In this document: positions 32,197-45,800 of the stretch, one piece after another
Layout: each line of letters starts with the position of its first letter
Numbering within the stretch: position 1 is the first letter of the stretch
Source of the DNA: Symsagittifera roscoffensis
Taxonomy: Eukaryota; Xenacoelomorpha; Acoela; Convolutidae
Length of the DNA: 64,000 nt
Reading direction: 5' to 3'
Assembly: GCF_963678635.1 (NCBI RefSeq)
Contig: NC_087065.1
Location: 69,752,956-69,816,955, forward strand
Program-made: the position numbers and the translations under genes
Notes under the pieces: model-generated
What the model was told of the DNA's origin: nothing
Databases searched by the model: none
Seen by the model: only the letters and a program-made list of their open reading frames with translations

Positions 32197-35100
32197 TTGT
32201 ACATCATCGCGAAAAATAATTTGAATTTAGACAACCTGAAAGAACCGTTGGGCCGGATACAGAAACCCCTAATTTAGAAGGCACCCGAGATTTAAAAAAA
32301 CGAAAACTCAGAGGGAAGCCAGCTAGGCCAAAAACAAAGTATTGGGAGTCTCTGAGAATGCGGAGGACAAAAAAAACTAAATTGGTGGGGTGAGAAGAAA
32401 CAAAGGGGATAAAAAAGTCAGGTCCATACTTTACTTGGCTGTAGGAGCCGAGGGGAACAGTGTTCTTACAAAAACAACCAAGGGTGAAATTTTTGTCTTT
32501 ATCCTTCAAAGGGTTTTCGATCTTCTGGATGCAGCATTTGTCAAACCAGCGAACGTTACGTTTTAACGGTACAAATTATTAAGCCAAAAACAGAAGAACA
32601 GAGAGTGCTATGAAAAATTTCGGGGAGAACCTCGGATTTGGCTACAACGTGCAAAATAGGAACTAACGCGGAACGAGAGTGAAGATGTAGGAAAAGCAGC
32701 GGCAAGTTGTAGAAAAGTTTCAATTCTGTAAAAAAAGGAATCAAGTCTGAACATAGAAGCATACACTTATCAGAAATGTGCAAACGCTCCTAGCAAAAGT
32801 CTTTTGAACGTTTGCCCAGTAATTATGTAATATTTGTATTACATGGAACAGTTTGGAAGACTTTGTAATTCAAAAGGGAGAAAGCCAGTTGTAAAAAGTG
32901 TGGACGACAATATATATATTCAAAATTGTCCATATTCTCCATTAGATCCACATTCGAACTAAGAAGACAATTTTTGTGGTATGATATACACTTGGTCACA
33001 AGAGGGAATAAGCGACAATGATGGTTACTGGGTACTGAACATAAGAACGACCTACGATTACAACAGCTTAGAAACGAAGACACTTGTAAATATCTGCTTA
33101 GGTGATGACGCAATTTTAAATACAAACAATCCTGTGGATTTGCCCAGTCCGGTAATTTTTCTGAAACAGAGCGTGCCCCATGGGCTAAGACTGTTTACCC
33201 CCAAATCAGAATAGAAATCGCGCAGAAACAACCACTACTTCCAGTTAACAAGGTATCTCTTCCGCATTCCTGTAAGTCTAGGGTTCACTCGAACACAATT
33301 CATAACATGTACAAAAAATTCAAAAGAACTTTTGACAGAGTAGTAAAAACACCATGAAAACAAACAATTTCTCAGAAGAGGGATTAAGCGACAATGATGA
33401 TTACTCGGTACTGAACATCAGAGAGATCTACAATGACAACAGCTTAGAAACGAAAAAACTTGTAAATATCTGATTAGGTGATGACGCAATTGTAAATATG
33501 AAATAATCTTTGGATTTGGCCAAATCAGTAAGTTTTCTGAAACAGAACGTGCTCCTTGAGCTAAATATGAGAGACCCACAGTGTACAATTTTTTCCTGGG
33601 AAACAAAATGCGGGCATCATTTTGCGGCTTCACTAACAATGCAATGAAAATAATTGGGAAAACTATGGTCAGAATACAGTCCAATGGATGAATTTCAGAG
33701 GAAACCTCATTTTTTATTAATACCGGACACAAGAGAAACATTCTGGAAAACGACAATTTTCACCCAAATCAGAATAGAAATTGCGCAGAAGCAACCGCTA
33801 ATTCCATTTAACAACACATCTCATCCGGATTCCTGGAAGTCTAATGGTCATTCAAATACAAATGAAAAATGTACAGGCATTTCAAAAGACTTTATGACAG
33901 AGTAGGAAAAAAAATTATCGGACAGAAAGATCACACATTATCATGCACCCTTTACTCCAATACAAACCAAGGGGTGAAGAGTTGCTCTGCATTTACTTGA
34001 TAGCGTAATTTAAGAATTGAAAAGAGTGGAGAAAGAAGTGCATATCGTGAAATTAGATAAATGTGACAAGGATTGTTTTTTATTGTGATTACGAGAAAGA
34101 AAGATTATTTAAAAAAATTAGCAATATACTCTAAGTTTTCAAATGACCAGACATTTGAAAATAACTGTCAAGTGCCGAAACCAACAACATCGCTCTCCAA
34201 CTCTCAATTAAAAAAACAGGTGAAGTGTGTTTGGAATGATTCACACATGACAGCTATTGAAAACTTAAACAATCAAATCGTGAATATGAACGAGAATAAC
34301 CACTTTAACATTAAAAGAAATTCAAAACTGAAAACAGACGACTCGCATAACGGTTTAGGAGCTACACTGAGATGCGGAAAATTGAATTGTTACCGCGTTC
34401 GCTTCTCGATTCTCAAGCACCCACGAAAAGAATAGTTCAAATAATGGGTTAGAACTTTCGGAAGTGGTCTGGGCAACCCAAAGTTTCAAAAAGTACCTAT
34501 ACAATTATGGGTTCGAAATCATGACGGATCAAAGAGCGCTATTGTCTGCGCTAATTGCAAACCCTAGTAATAAAACGATTCATAGTAGACTGACCCGTTG
34601 AGTAGACCGACTTTTGCTTTTTTTATTTTGAAAATAAACACATCCCAGGGAAAGAAATGGCATGTACAGATTTATTATTGATACTACCATCCGGAATAGC
34701 CTTCCCAACTTTACATTATGACAATGAAATTGAAGTGGCGACGATTGAAAAGATTTTAGAATATCGATTTGTAAAAAGTGGCTGTAAACAGAAGATTTGT
34801 ACGAAGAATGATTAGTAATCCAGTGGTTGTACAGAGTGTAAATAGTATTACGAACTTGGATTGTATATATCCAATGATCGAAAATAATTAAAAATTTCAA
34901 CACATCCAACGATCATTTTTAGCGAATGTTTCCAATGACGTCACAGACACATTTCCAATTTGAAATTCAAATCACTCGCGTTAACAGTATTGTACGAGCA
35001 ATTGCATTCCTATAAATCTTTCCAAGTTGGAATTCAATCAAATTTTCTTACCGACAAATATTATTTCTTTTTATTACCATCATTACTTTTTTGTGTATCA

Positions 35101-35945
35101 ATCTTAAAACAAAAATACAAATCCGAGTTTTTAGCTTTTAAAACCTCAGTACTTTTAAAAAACTATATAAAAACTTTTCGAAAAACAAGAAATCTCATTA
35201 AAAATCGAAAACGATATTATGTCCCATATCCATCAGAACTTACGTACGAAGCATAAGGTCAATTTAAAACTGCCATGGTTCCCATTTGTACTTACGGACC
35301 AATAATCAAATAAACTACTACTGTTGATGACAGACAAAGAGAAAAATCTGAAAAAAAAATTCAAAAGGGGTTCGAAAAGGAAAACCAATGGACAATTTCC
35401 GTGCCTACTTGAAGACCTTTCGAGGGGACATTCATTTGAAACAAAGACCACTCTTCAACGACAACAATTTGATTGTCCCAGCAGCCCTCAGATCCCCGTT
35501 CAAGACGCTATCGCCTTAAAGCCACCCAGAACCGTTTGGTATAAAACTACTGGCAGGGAAAATTTGGTGGCCACACTTATACAGAGAAACTTAGCACCAT
35601 GGAATAAATTGAGCACAGTGTATAACAGCCAAAAAGAATCTCAAAGTGATTTTGGGCTCAGCTAATGCTCAAATATCACCAGATATATCAGACCCTAACG
35701 AAAAAAATAAACCTTGATTTTGCAGGTCCAGAGGATAAAAATTGGAGCACATTAAAATATTTACTTTTATGCATAGAATGATTTACCGAAATTCCACTTC
35801 CTTTCGTGCGAAGATGTAAATAGTACTTCAGCGTCTTCAATACTTACATTTCTAACGGAATACTGCAACTTACTTGGGTTTCCAAAATCAATTAGAGTAG
35901 ACCATGGGTCGTGTTTTCTTTCCAACGAGTTTAAAAACGAGTTTT
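32197..35945 (+). pseudogene. Ty3/gypsy pol relic, copy 1
   Basis: Heavily decayed gag-pol of an old Ty3/gypsy element on the plus strand. RNase H is recognisable from TDDSHNGLGATL (about 34335-34372) through FKKYLYNYGFEIMTDQRALL (about 34480-34540) to FENKHIPGKEMACTDLL (about 34620-34670). Before it, residues of the RT fingers (VIVITRKKD, KLAIYSKFSNDQTFEN) run almost directly into the RNase H connection, so the RT palm is missing. An integrase core follows after a gap: LDFAGPEDKNW (about 35710-35745) and IRVDHGSCFLSNEF (about 35893-35935), cut off before the final Glu. Stops and frameshifts are throughout. The 5' part (32197-33345) resembles 36326-37265. Confidence 0.75.
33370..34440 (+). 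repeat. Near-identical 1.1-kb duplicate, copy 1
   Basis: Begins AGAAGAGGGATTAAGCGACA and matches 37290-38380 with only a handful of differences over about 1.1 kb, while the sequences on either side are clearly more diverged or unrelated. An older, partly deleted version of the first third also sits immediately upstream at about 32985-33345. Confidence 0.85.
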
Positions 35946-36096
35946 TTTATTTGAGATATTTTGTGAAAATTTCGAACAATTTCTAAGGTGGATTATATCA
36001 CCACTTACGCGTTAAAAGCGCAAAATAAATTGTCCTGGCTAGCTGAAAAGTCGAAGTTTGACTGCAGAAAAAACCAACCCGAGCTCAAATATTGCA
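35940..36096 (-). repeat. R1 interspersed repeat, reverse fragment
   Basis: Contains GAACAATTTCTAAGGTGGAT, CCACTTACGCGTTAAAAGCG and ACCAACCCGAGCTCAAATAT. It truncates the 5' LTR of the neighbouring Ty3/gypsy relic. Confidence 0.65.
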
Positions 36097-36101
36097 GTGG
36101 A

Positions 36102-39100
36102 TTTCGCGTCATTTGATGTTCTCTTAAAACAAACGTCGATTTTAGTTCAATTTCTTAATTTTTATTCTTTTAAACTAACTTAGTTATTTTTAGTATACCA
36201 GTGGTATTTGAATACTTATTATTATGGCGCAGTCAATTGATTCAAATTTGCAGGAATTTTCCGTTTTTTGACCCAACCATACTGTAGAACCATCCACCCA
36301 ATGGACAAATTCGATTGAACAGTTCTATTTGTACATCATCGCCAAAGATAATTTGGACAACCTGAAAGAACCGTTGGGCCGGAAACAGAAATTCATAAAT
36401 TAGAAGGCAACCCAGATTCAAAAAAATGAAAACTCAGAGGAAAGCCAGCTAGGTCATAAACACAGAAGAATTGCGAGTCTATGAGAAGGCGAAGGACAAA
36501 ACGACCAAATTGGAGGGGTGAGGAGAAACAAAGAGGACAAAAAAGTCAGGTCCAAACTTTAGTTGGCTGGAGGATCCGAGTGTTCTCACAAAAACAACTA
36601 AGTGTTCTCACAAAAACAAACAAGGGTGAAATTTTTATCAATACCCTTCAAAAAGTTTTTCGATCTTCTGGATGCAGCATTTGTCAAACCAGCGAACATT
36701 AGGTTTGAACGGTACAAAATATTCAGCCGAAAACAGAAGGACAGAGATTCCTACGAAAAATTTCGGGGAGCACCTCGGATTTGGCTACAACGTGCAAAAT
36801 AGGAACTAACGCGGAACGAAAGTGAATAGGAGACTTCAATAGGAGAAAGTGTGACCTCTAACGTCTTGTCGGAAATTCTAAATCCCGTATATGCACTCAA
36901 TCAGGCAGTTATCGATGAGAAGGGCTATTATTATGACAATCTTATTTTAACGAACATGACGAGGGCTAACAGCAACAGCGGTGGCAAGATGTACAAGAAT
37001 TTGAATTCTGTAGAAAAAGGCAACAAGTCTGAATATAGAAAAATCAAACCCTCGTATGAAATGTGGAAACGATTTCAGCAAAGATCACTTGAACGTTTGC
37101 CGAGCAAAGGGAATAATATGTAAAATTTGTATTATGTAGGACCTTTTGGAAAACTTTGTAAATTAAAAGGAAGAAAGCCAGTTGTAACTGGCGTAGACGA
37201 CAATGTATATGAACAAAAATGTCCATATTCTCAGTTGGATTCACGTTCGATCCGAGAAGAATTTTTGTGGAGTAACAAACAATTTTTCAGAAGAGGGATT
37301 AAGCGACAATGATGATTACTCGGTACTGAACATCAGAGAGATCTACAATGACAACAGCTTAGAAACGAAAAAACTTGTAAATATCTGATTAGGTGATGAC
37401 GCAATTGTAAATATGAAATAATCTTTGGATTTGGCCAAATCAGTAAGTTTTCTGAAACAGAACGTGCTCCTTGAGCTAAATATGAGAGACCCACAGTGTA
37501 CAATTTTTTCCTGGGAAAGAAAATGCGGGCATCATTTTGCGGCTTCACTAACAATGCAATGAAAATAATTGGGAAAACTATGGTCAGAATACAGTCCAAT
37601 GGATGAATTTCAGAGGAAACCTCATTTTTTATTAATACCGGAAACAAGAGAAACATTCTGGAAAACGACAATTTTCACCCAAATCAGAATAGAAATCGCG
37701 CAGAAGCAACCGCTAATTCCATTTAACAACACATCTCATCCGGATTCCTGGAAGTCTAATGGTCATTCAAATACAAATGAAAAATGTACAGGCATTTCAA
37801 AAGACTTTATGACAGAGTAGGAAAAAAATTATCGGACAGAAAGATCACACATTATCATGCACCCTTTACTCCAATACAAACCAAGGGGTGAAGAGTTGCT
37901 CTGCATTTACTTGATAGCGTAATTTAAGAATTGAAAAGAGTGGAGAAAGAAGTGCATATCGTGAAATTAGATAAATGTGACAAGGATTGTTTTTTATTGT
38001 GATTACGAGAAAGAAAGATTGTTTAAAAAAATTAGCAATATACTCTAAGTTTTCAAATGACCAGACATTTGAAAATAACTGTCAAGTGCCGAAACCAACA
38101 ACATCGCTCTCCAACTCTCAATTAAAAAAACAGGTGAAGTGTGTTTGGAATGATTCACACATGACAGCTATTGAAAACTTAAACAATCAAATCGTGAATA
38201 TAAACGAGAATAACCACTTTAACATTAAAAGAAATTCAAGACTGAAAACAGACGACTCGCATAACGGTTTAGGAGCTACACTGAGATGCGGAAAATTGAA
38301 TTGTTACCGCGTTCGCTTCTCGATTCTCAAGCACCCACGAAAAGAATAGTTCAAATAATGGGTTAGAACTTTCGGAAAACTTTGGAAAACTATTGAGTTC
38401 GCTTCTCAATTCTGAAACATCAACGAAATAAGACTTTCAACTAATGAGTTAGAACGACCAAGAAGGAACCCCGGGCCTCCTCTATGGAGAGGCATTTCAA
38501 CGGGTAAGTGCTTCCATTGGCAGCGGTGATAGACGTTGAAGATTCAGACGAGGAACCTTTAATTTCATGTCCATCCATCAACAGAAGCCGAGCCAAAAAC
38601 AACCTTCAATCCTCCTCCGCATTCATTTTTAACACTATTGGCTGACTTTCAGTGTAGACCAAAATTAGTGGCCGAGAGAACACAAGGTTCTCACTCAACC
38701 GTATCATCGTTGAATTCGCGACTTATGGTGTTAGAATCACCTACTCACGCACTCCCGTTGGAGGACAAAGACTAAGAGAGGGACATTTCCTCAATCACTG
38801 ATACTGTAACCAGAGTAGAGGCGGCACATTTTCATCAAACCTTCAGCGCAGCTGAAGAAAACTTTCAAACGCATATGTAAATTATTTTAAGTTTTTTTTA
38901 TTATTACCATTGTTTTAACACAATTCACATTTTTTTAGTTGTTAACTTAGTTAGTGCAACTTTCCCTTATTTGTTTCTATTTCACATATCCCGATTGTAC
39001 ATATAATTGTTTTTCTCTCTCTATAGTTGTTGAACACATCTGTAATGATTTGTACGTAGCTTGTAAAATGTATTCCATATTTATATCCGTGCACCATTGG

Positions 39101-39224
39101 ACTTCGCGTCACTTTATGTTCTCTTTTAGACGTACATCAGTTTTAATTCAACCTATTACTTTTTTCTTTTAACCTAGCTGAGGTATCTTTAGTATACCAG
39201 TGGTATTTGAATACTTCTTATTAG
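36102..39224 (+). mobile_element. Internally deleted Ty3/gypsy element, copy 2
   Basis: A truncated 5' LTR (36102-36224) and a matching 3' LTR piece (about 39095-39224) share TTCGCGTCAYTTKATGTTCT and TTTAGTATACCAGTGGTATT. Directly after the 5' LTR lies a primer-binding-like TGGCGCAGTC (36225-36234). The interior holds gag-like open stretches (36481-37312), the RT-finger to RNase H piece (37987-38349) and then a jump to 3' sequence, with no integrase. A short duplication of the RNase H end (38310-38380 and 38395-38456) marks the deletion point. It is non-autonomous and dead. Confidence 0.7.
37290..38380 (+). repeat. Near-identical 1.1-kb duplicate, copy 2
   Basis: Partner of 33370-34440. The same stops and frameshifts are present in both copies, so the segment was copied after it had decayed. 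Confidence 0.85.
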
Positions 39225-39239
39225 TTTTTGTTTGAAATG

Positions 39240-39660
39240 CATTTTGTGTTTTAACAGTCCAAAATTTTTCTCATTTCAGTCGTCCCAAACTGGCTAACAT
39301 GACAATTTTTGAACTATTTTTGATCTTTAAACTTTCAGACAGAAATTTTTCAGACGATATCAAAAATTCCATTGAAAACAGCATATTCATCTCAATATTT
39401 CAGACGATATTAAAAACTCCATTCAAAACTGCATATTCATCTCATTTATCGATTTCTCAGAAAAGTTATTATGGGGCCATTTGCTACATTCGCGAAAAGA
39501 ACAAAATTATACGAAAATTGAAGCCAGCTATTTTTGATTTTGCCTAATTTAGTCTGAAAGTCAAAACCGTTTGTCGACACTGAAAATGTTTTAAAATTTT
39601 TTTAAGAGTCCCTATAGCGCCGAACAAAGCTTTTGCTTGATACTTACGTAACCCCAAAAT
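39240..39660 (+). repeat. R1-like fragment downstream of REEP gene
   Basis: Weak R1 similarity at the closing end (GCGCCGAACAAAGCTTTTGC, TGATACTTACG). The rest is unique AT-rich sequence plus the 50-bp tandem duplication. Confidence 0.35.
39351..39446 (+). repeat. 50-bp tandem duplication
   Basis: Two adjacent units both begin CAGACGATATYAAAAAYTCC and both contain GCATATTCATCTCA. Confidence 0.85.
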
Positions 39661-39845
39661 CGCAGAAATGGTCACGAATATTGAATCGGCTTAAATAAAA
39701 GGTTAATAAAATTTTACTTATTTTTATGATAACAAATGATACATTCACTTAGGCAGCCTTAATTTACTTATAAATAACAACTTAACATGGTCAATGACTT
39801 CAATATAAATAAGAAATTATTAGTCAAGTGAACAAATCATCGTGT

Positions 39846-42800
39846 TCACTCATCATGCTTGTCCTCCTCCTCCCCTCCCCCCGACGTGAACGAATCCATG
39901 GCGTCTCGGGTCTGGTCGTCGACTGCCTTGGCAATTCTCTGTCGTACAGTGCTGTCGGCTGTCTTGTACAAGTCGCTTCCGAGACTCATCGCAGCCTCTT
40001 TTGCAGCTTTTTCCTGCTCGTCCAACACGGCTCCATACTTTTTCACGAAAGGTCTCACCTAAATAGGTAACATTTAAAAGGCATCTTTCAAAAATTTGTT
40101 GCTGCATTTTCCAACAGATACCAATTAGTAGTTTTGGGTCTTTTCTATTATACAGCACAAAATGGATCGTAACAAAACTTGGAAAAACTGACCATAATCC
40201 TCGAACCTGATTGGTTGAAATTAATTATAGCGAAAAAAAATTAGCTTTTTATCAAAAAAAGAATGAAGCTAAAAAAAGGTAATTTTAGGCCGTTTAACGT
40301 AAAAAAACCCTTAGTTTTAACAACATAGTACATAGTGTGTCAGTTGTTTTAACATAGTTTAAAAAACTGCCTCAACACAGATCGCAATTGTGATCAACGC
40401 CATATATAAGCCTAGAAGATTTAACTTTGAACCGTCTTCACGATCAAAAATACCATACGTAATTATCACAAATAACTCTCAGGGCAATTTGTTCAGCAAA
40501 ATGGAAAAAAGACAGCAAACCAATAGCAAATTTCTATTCGTTTTTGTGTTTTGGGTTGTTTTTAACGCGAAAAGAACCGTATTGTAACGCAAGTCCACCT
40601 GAATAACTGATTCGATAATACGTTTAATACTAATCGGAAACTAGTGCAAAACATTTTCTGATATCAAAACATGACTGACAACATGTCCGCTTCTACAAAA
40701 TTGGAAAAAATGATTGTATACAAAAAAATGTACAGATTAACGTAAGCATTAAATCGAGTTATCTGCAACCATTTTGCAAACAAGACTCGATTCTATGCAG
40801 ATAAAATTTTTTCTACCAAAAACAAAAAAATTAGAGCCAAAATTATCCGTTTTTTTCTTTAAAACATGTTTATAATCTGTAGATAATCTGCTTCTAATCT
40901 GTATATAACCTTCAAAGAAAAAAGAACATAATCTGTAGATATAATTTGTAAATGTTATGCATAAAATCTGTGTAAATTGAGTATATTGTCTGAACACTAT
41001 AAGGGTCGTAACAACTTTAATTTTGACCAAAAACGCAAATTAGTTTTTTTTTCACAAGTTTGTAATCAGGAAAAAACATTTCTCGGATTTGAACTCAATT
41101 GATGAGAAATGATTGTAGCAAGCGAAAACTTTCAAGAGGTTCCTCTAATAATTTGGAACCTAAAGATTCACGCTGTAGAAAAAAAACAACTTTGGGCAAA
41201 ACTTCTCCAGTGGCTATTTATAAGAGCAACTTTTTCAGTGCAATTTTACTGAAGAAAACTCAACAAAAATTCAGAAATTTTGATACCATTAGTGTTTGCT
41301 GTAAATAGTTTTCGCGTTACTGATTTTAAGTTTTTTTTGATCATACATCAGCTAAAAAATTTAACTGAAAAGCCAACATTATGCTTTTGTTTCATTAAAA
41401 CATCTAATCCGCAAGTCTGTTAAGACATTAGTAATTACTCCGTATAGAAATAGTGTTTATTTTGTGTACAAAATGTCTATAATCTGTATATAGTCTGTAT
41501 ATTATAAGTATATAATCAGCGTATAATTTGTAGATAATCTCTTTACTTACAGATAATCTCAATCTGTATACCATCTGTCTGTAGTAAGTCCAAAAACAGC
41601 CCAAAAAGTTCCCGGCTTTTTTTGACCTGTTTTGTCAAAAAAATTGCCTGCGGCGCAGAAAATTTGGCCAAAACAGGGTCTTTTTACTGCTTTGGGAGAG
41701 CTCGGAAAATCAACCTGATCGACCTAAAAAAAAAGTCGTCCAAAGTTTCGAAAGTTTTTTGAAAATCCGCCCCCCCCCCTCGAGAAAATCCTAGATCCGC
41801 CCCTACTGTAGTATACAAGAAAATTGATACAGTAACAAAAACAGTTTTAGAATGTTTTAGAAATCGTTATATAATGAAGATATAAATTATAAAACTTCTG
41901 TAAAACGAAACATATTTTAATCGGTTATTAAAACTGCAAGTATATAGCCAAAGTTTTACTATTTGTTTTGAGATATGAAAAACAAACTGACATAAGAATA
42001 ATTGTTCCGACTTTCGAAAAAAGTGCGGATTATCTGAGAATTGTTGTTTCCTGAAAAAAATTGTTGTGCTGAGTTCAAATTCAAAAAGATAATTCACCTT
42101 TGATTTTTTTGGTAAACTTTTGGGGGTTTAAAAATTGATAATTCGGTCAATATCGTATAATTGAGCGCTATAAAATGCGTTCATATAACGCGCGTAAACA
42201 GCGAACAAATACGTTCCAAATTGAATTGGAGCAAAGAAATTCAATTTTTTTGAAGCAGGGACGCTTAGTACACCCTCTGTACCTTGGACTGCGAATGCGG
42301 GCATAAAATGAAGAAAAAGTTGCAAATTTTCCTTTTTCTCGATTATTTCGTTAATTATTCAGCCATTTTTTTTTTAAAATTGGCCATAAATTATAGTCGG
42401 AACCTTCAGGGCATCGCCCCTGATACACGAACAATCTTGTTAAAAATTTTTGCGTGCGTTTGTTTTTTTATATCTCAATTATTGTAATAATATTGCTGAC
42501 AAGTATGAATTTACTGCAGCGTTAAGTTACTCGTTTCAAGTGAATATCCTCCCCCCCCCCCCCCCCCTAAAGCCGGGTTCTGAGTTCGAGTCTTCAGCCA
42601 AACCAAGGGGTTTGGGGTGGGGTTGGTAGGATGTTAACTTAATCCCCGTACTATAGAGATACGTACGACATTGTAGTAGATGACGACTGATCCGTTCTGC
42701 TTGATGGGGGCCATGCACCAGGCGCAGAGGAGGAGTTTGAAGGTGAAGTAGAAGGGGAACCACCAGAGGATGATGTCTATGAAGAACTCTATGAAGTGCA

Positions 42801-45800
42801 TGTAGCTGTACACCACCCAGTACATCAGCCACTGAGTGTCATCGTCCTGCTCTTTGCTCTCAATCGCACGCACTGACCTACAACACAACTATTTTACAAT
42901 CGATATTTGCGATTTGACAATAATTAAAAACAACTCACGAATCTGCTAGAAATAATTCCATCTATGATTCCAGTAGTTTTTGGCAGTTCCGACAAAATTA
43001 GGACACTGCAATGAAAAAAAAACAGCATTCTGCATTAGAAAAAGACAGTTAGCCTGTCTGTCGTTTATTAAAATCCAGGCTTCAACCTTTAATATACCAT
43101 TTGTTATAAATATTGTTAATTTGGTTTTTTCTTGGAATATTATACTTTCTCTTAGTTGTGTTTATTGTTTTGTCCACTTAATTGTTTTTCTAGTGAGCAG
43201 CTCAGTCAATATAGCACACAGCAAATTGAAATTGAACAGCGGAAACTTTACTTCAAAAAAATCAATAATGGTAGTCGTTTTTGTCAGTTTTTGAAGATGC
43301 TTAACACGAAAACAGTATTTTCTAACTGAAAAATATTTAGGCTTTAAATTTAACCGACTCGTTAACAAAACACCGACAGCCAGTCGCCATCCATCAATCC
43401 TTGCATAAAAGACTCACGAAAATGACACACTTTTGACACAGTATTAGACACAGTATACAAAGATGTGCTTTTTAGCAGATACCAAACCGTTTGAACAGTC
43501 ATAGGAAAAAAAACTTTTCGATTTCAAGTGGCCAATGAACAATTTTTTTGCACGCATTTGTTGTTTTGTCTGCACTTATTATAGATATAATGTTGAAAAT
43601 TTGACATCTGGTAGATAAGGTTTAGTGAAAGGAGCCAGATAATCAAATTTTGAGAATTTCTGTTTTAAATGTGTACAATAGCAATGTATAATAAATACTT
43701 TCAGAGATGTTCTTGTCGTGGAAGCATCCTTGCAAACAACAAAAAGTATTTGATTTTTTGGGCTCAAATTGGTTCGATGGGAAGCCGATGAGTATGATCT
43801 AATTATTCTCTTGCGGAAAAACTAAAAAAAAAACAAAAAATGAAAGTTTTTTTGGGTCCGTCGTCACAAGACTGCAAATAAAAGTAATTTAGCGCTGATG
43901 ATCGAAAGAAACTAACAAAAGAACAGTTTCAGCAAGCAAGGAGGAAAAATGACTGCTCCGATCCATTAACAGGATTTTCATCAGCAGCAATGTTGTTAAC
44001 AAGTTTTGTCTAAACTTCTAGTTTAAGGGGCCAATATCTGCATCGTCGAAACGGATACGACCGCTTAAAACGCTGAACCACGTAACTCTTTCCTTTTTTC
44101 TCTCTGTGGATTAGAAAGTACATCAAGCTGATCCGCTTCCCAAAGAACCAGTTTGAGCTCATCAATTGAAATTCCTTGTTGTTTGCCTGCATGTTTTCAG
44201 AGCAAGAATACCTCTGAATGTAGTCATAACATACTGCCTATTTTAGCCTTCAAATCAAAATTTCTTCTATTCAATTCTAGCCCCTTCCGATTAGTTTCAC
44301 TAGCATATGTCAAAATTTCAGCACTAGATCTTAAATAATGTCAGACAAAACTTTACACATTTCGGGTACTTTTTTGTTTAGAGGTTGTTTCGGCTTATTA
44401 CTGAATTATTGAAATACATAAATTACTACATTTGTCAGCCCTCAAAAGTGATTTGCTGTATAAAAATGGTTTCGAAAAAATATTCAAGATTGTGAAAATT
44501 AAAAAAAAATCGTTATGATTTCCAAAAAAATACAGCCTGAAAATGAAATTTATAATGTATTTTTTTGAGTTTTTGAAAACTATTTGAATGCCATGATAGA
44601 ATTTGTTCTTCCCGAGTGAAAGATTGGTATTAGTCTAAATTATTTTCCACTTGGTTTAGTTTTCGCACATCCCGTTGAAAATTCCTAAAACATGCTTATA
44701 ACATTAACTAGGCTGCTCATAAATCACAGCAAAGACCTGAAAATTCCAACTGTCCTTTAAGTGGTGTGTAGTAATTTTGCTCATTATGCTTACCTTTAAA
44801 TTTCAGACTACCAATACTAAAAAAGATGCAGGTAAGTCGTTTAGATTGCGGAATTCATATGAGCAATTAGTTCGTCTCATGTCAATTTTTAAAAATGTGA
44901 GTGCGGGAGAACCTGTTACACGTAAATAATTCGCGTTACGCTCTCAGCATCCTAAATACAGGCTTCAATTGCGTATAATTTAGTCCAGAACATGGCTAAA
45001 TTGTTATTTTTAAACCGGCGCAAGTTACCATAAAACTTATCGCGGGCAAAATACCATATTTCATTCGAACACAAAGAGCCGATATGTACTCTTTGGGATA
45101 AGAAATTTTTCTTGAAAAACTATTATGTGGATCGACACAATATCTCTGAACAAAAACACCGCCCGAAATGTAAGCTTTTCGTCGCTTTGTTAAAAATTCT
45201 AATTAGATTTGTTATTACCTATTTTCTATTTTTAACTAAAATTTTTTTATAAGAAATCTTTAGTTAACACGTCAGCATTCAACCAGAGCTCACCCAAATT
45301 TTATGGTTTTGAATAAATTTGATTAAAAATTTCAGTCAATTTTTCCTTAACTCAACAATTATAAATACAAAAACGCACTCCAAACATTTTTTTTTTTTCA
45401 AAAACCCAAGTAATTTCAAAAACCCATGTTCTTTAAAAAACAGATCTTAAGCATTTGCGTTTTCGTTTTGAAGGCTAAAAAGAGAAAAGACAAGAAATAG
45501 ACGAGAACAGGAGGGGCTGAGCCAGAAAGTCAAGAAATAAGCTCATTAACTTGCAAGTGGTTCAGGGACGGATCTAAGATTTTCTAGAGGTGGGGGGAGG
45601 GGTTGGATTTTCAAAAATTTTTTAAAGACCAAATTGACTTTCCGAGTACTCCCTGAACCTTAATACCTTCATATTTCTGTACCTTAAGGCCGTATTTTGA
45701 CCAATAGTTTAGCGCCGCATGGAAATTTTTGAAAAAACAGGTCAAAAAAGACTTTTTGGGCACTTTTTGGAAATTTTTGGAAAATTGCATTTTTTCGGCA

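Noticed and set aside
33418-37671. Minus-strand 112-codon frames repeated at 33418-33756 and 37333-37671
   Set aside because: They are identical only because they sit in the duplicated 1.1-kb patch; the coding remnants there are on the plus strand.
42570-42600. Possible tRNA B-box (GAGTTCGAGTC) suggesting a SINE next to the poly(C) run
   Set aside because: No matching A-box at the right distance, no tail, and no second copy in the window.
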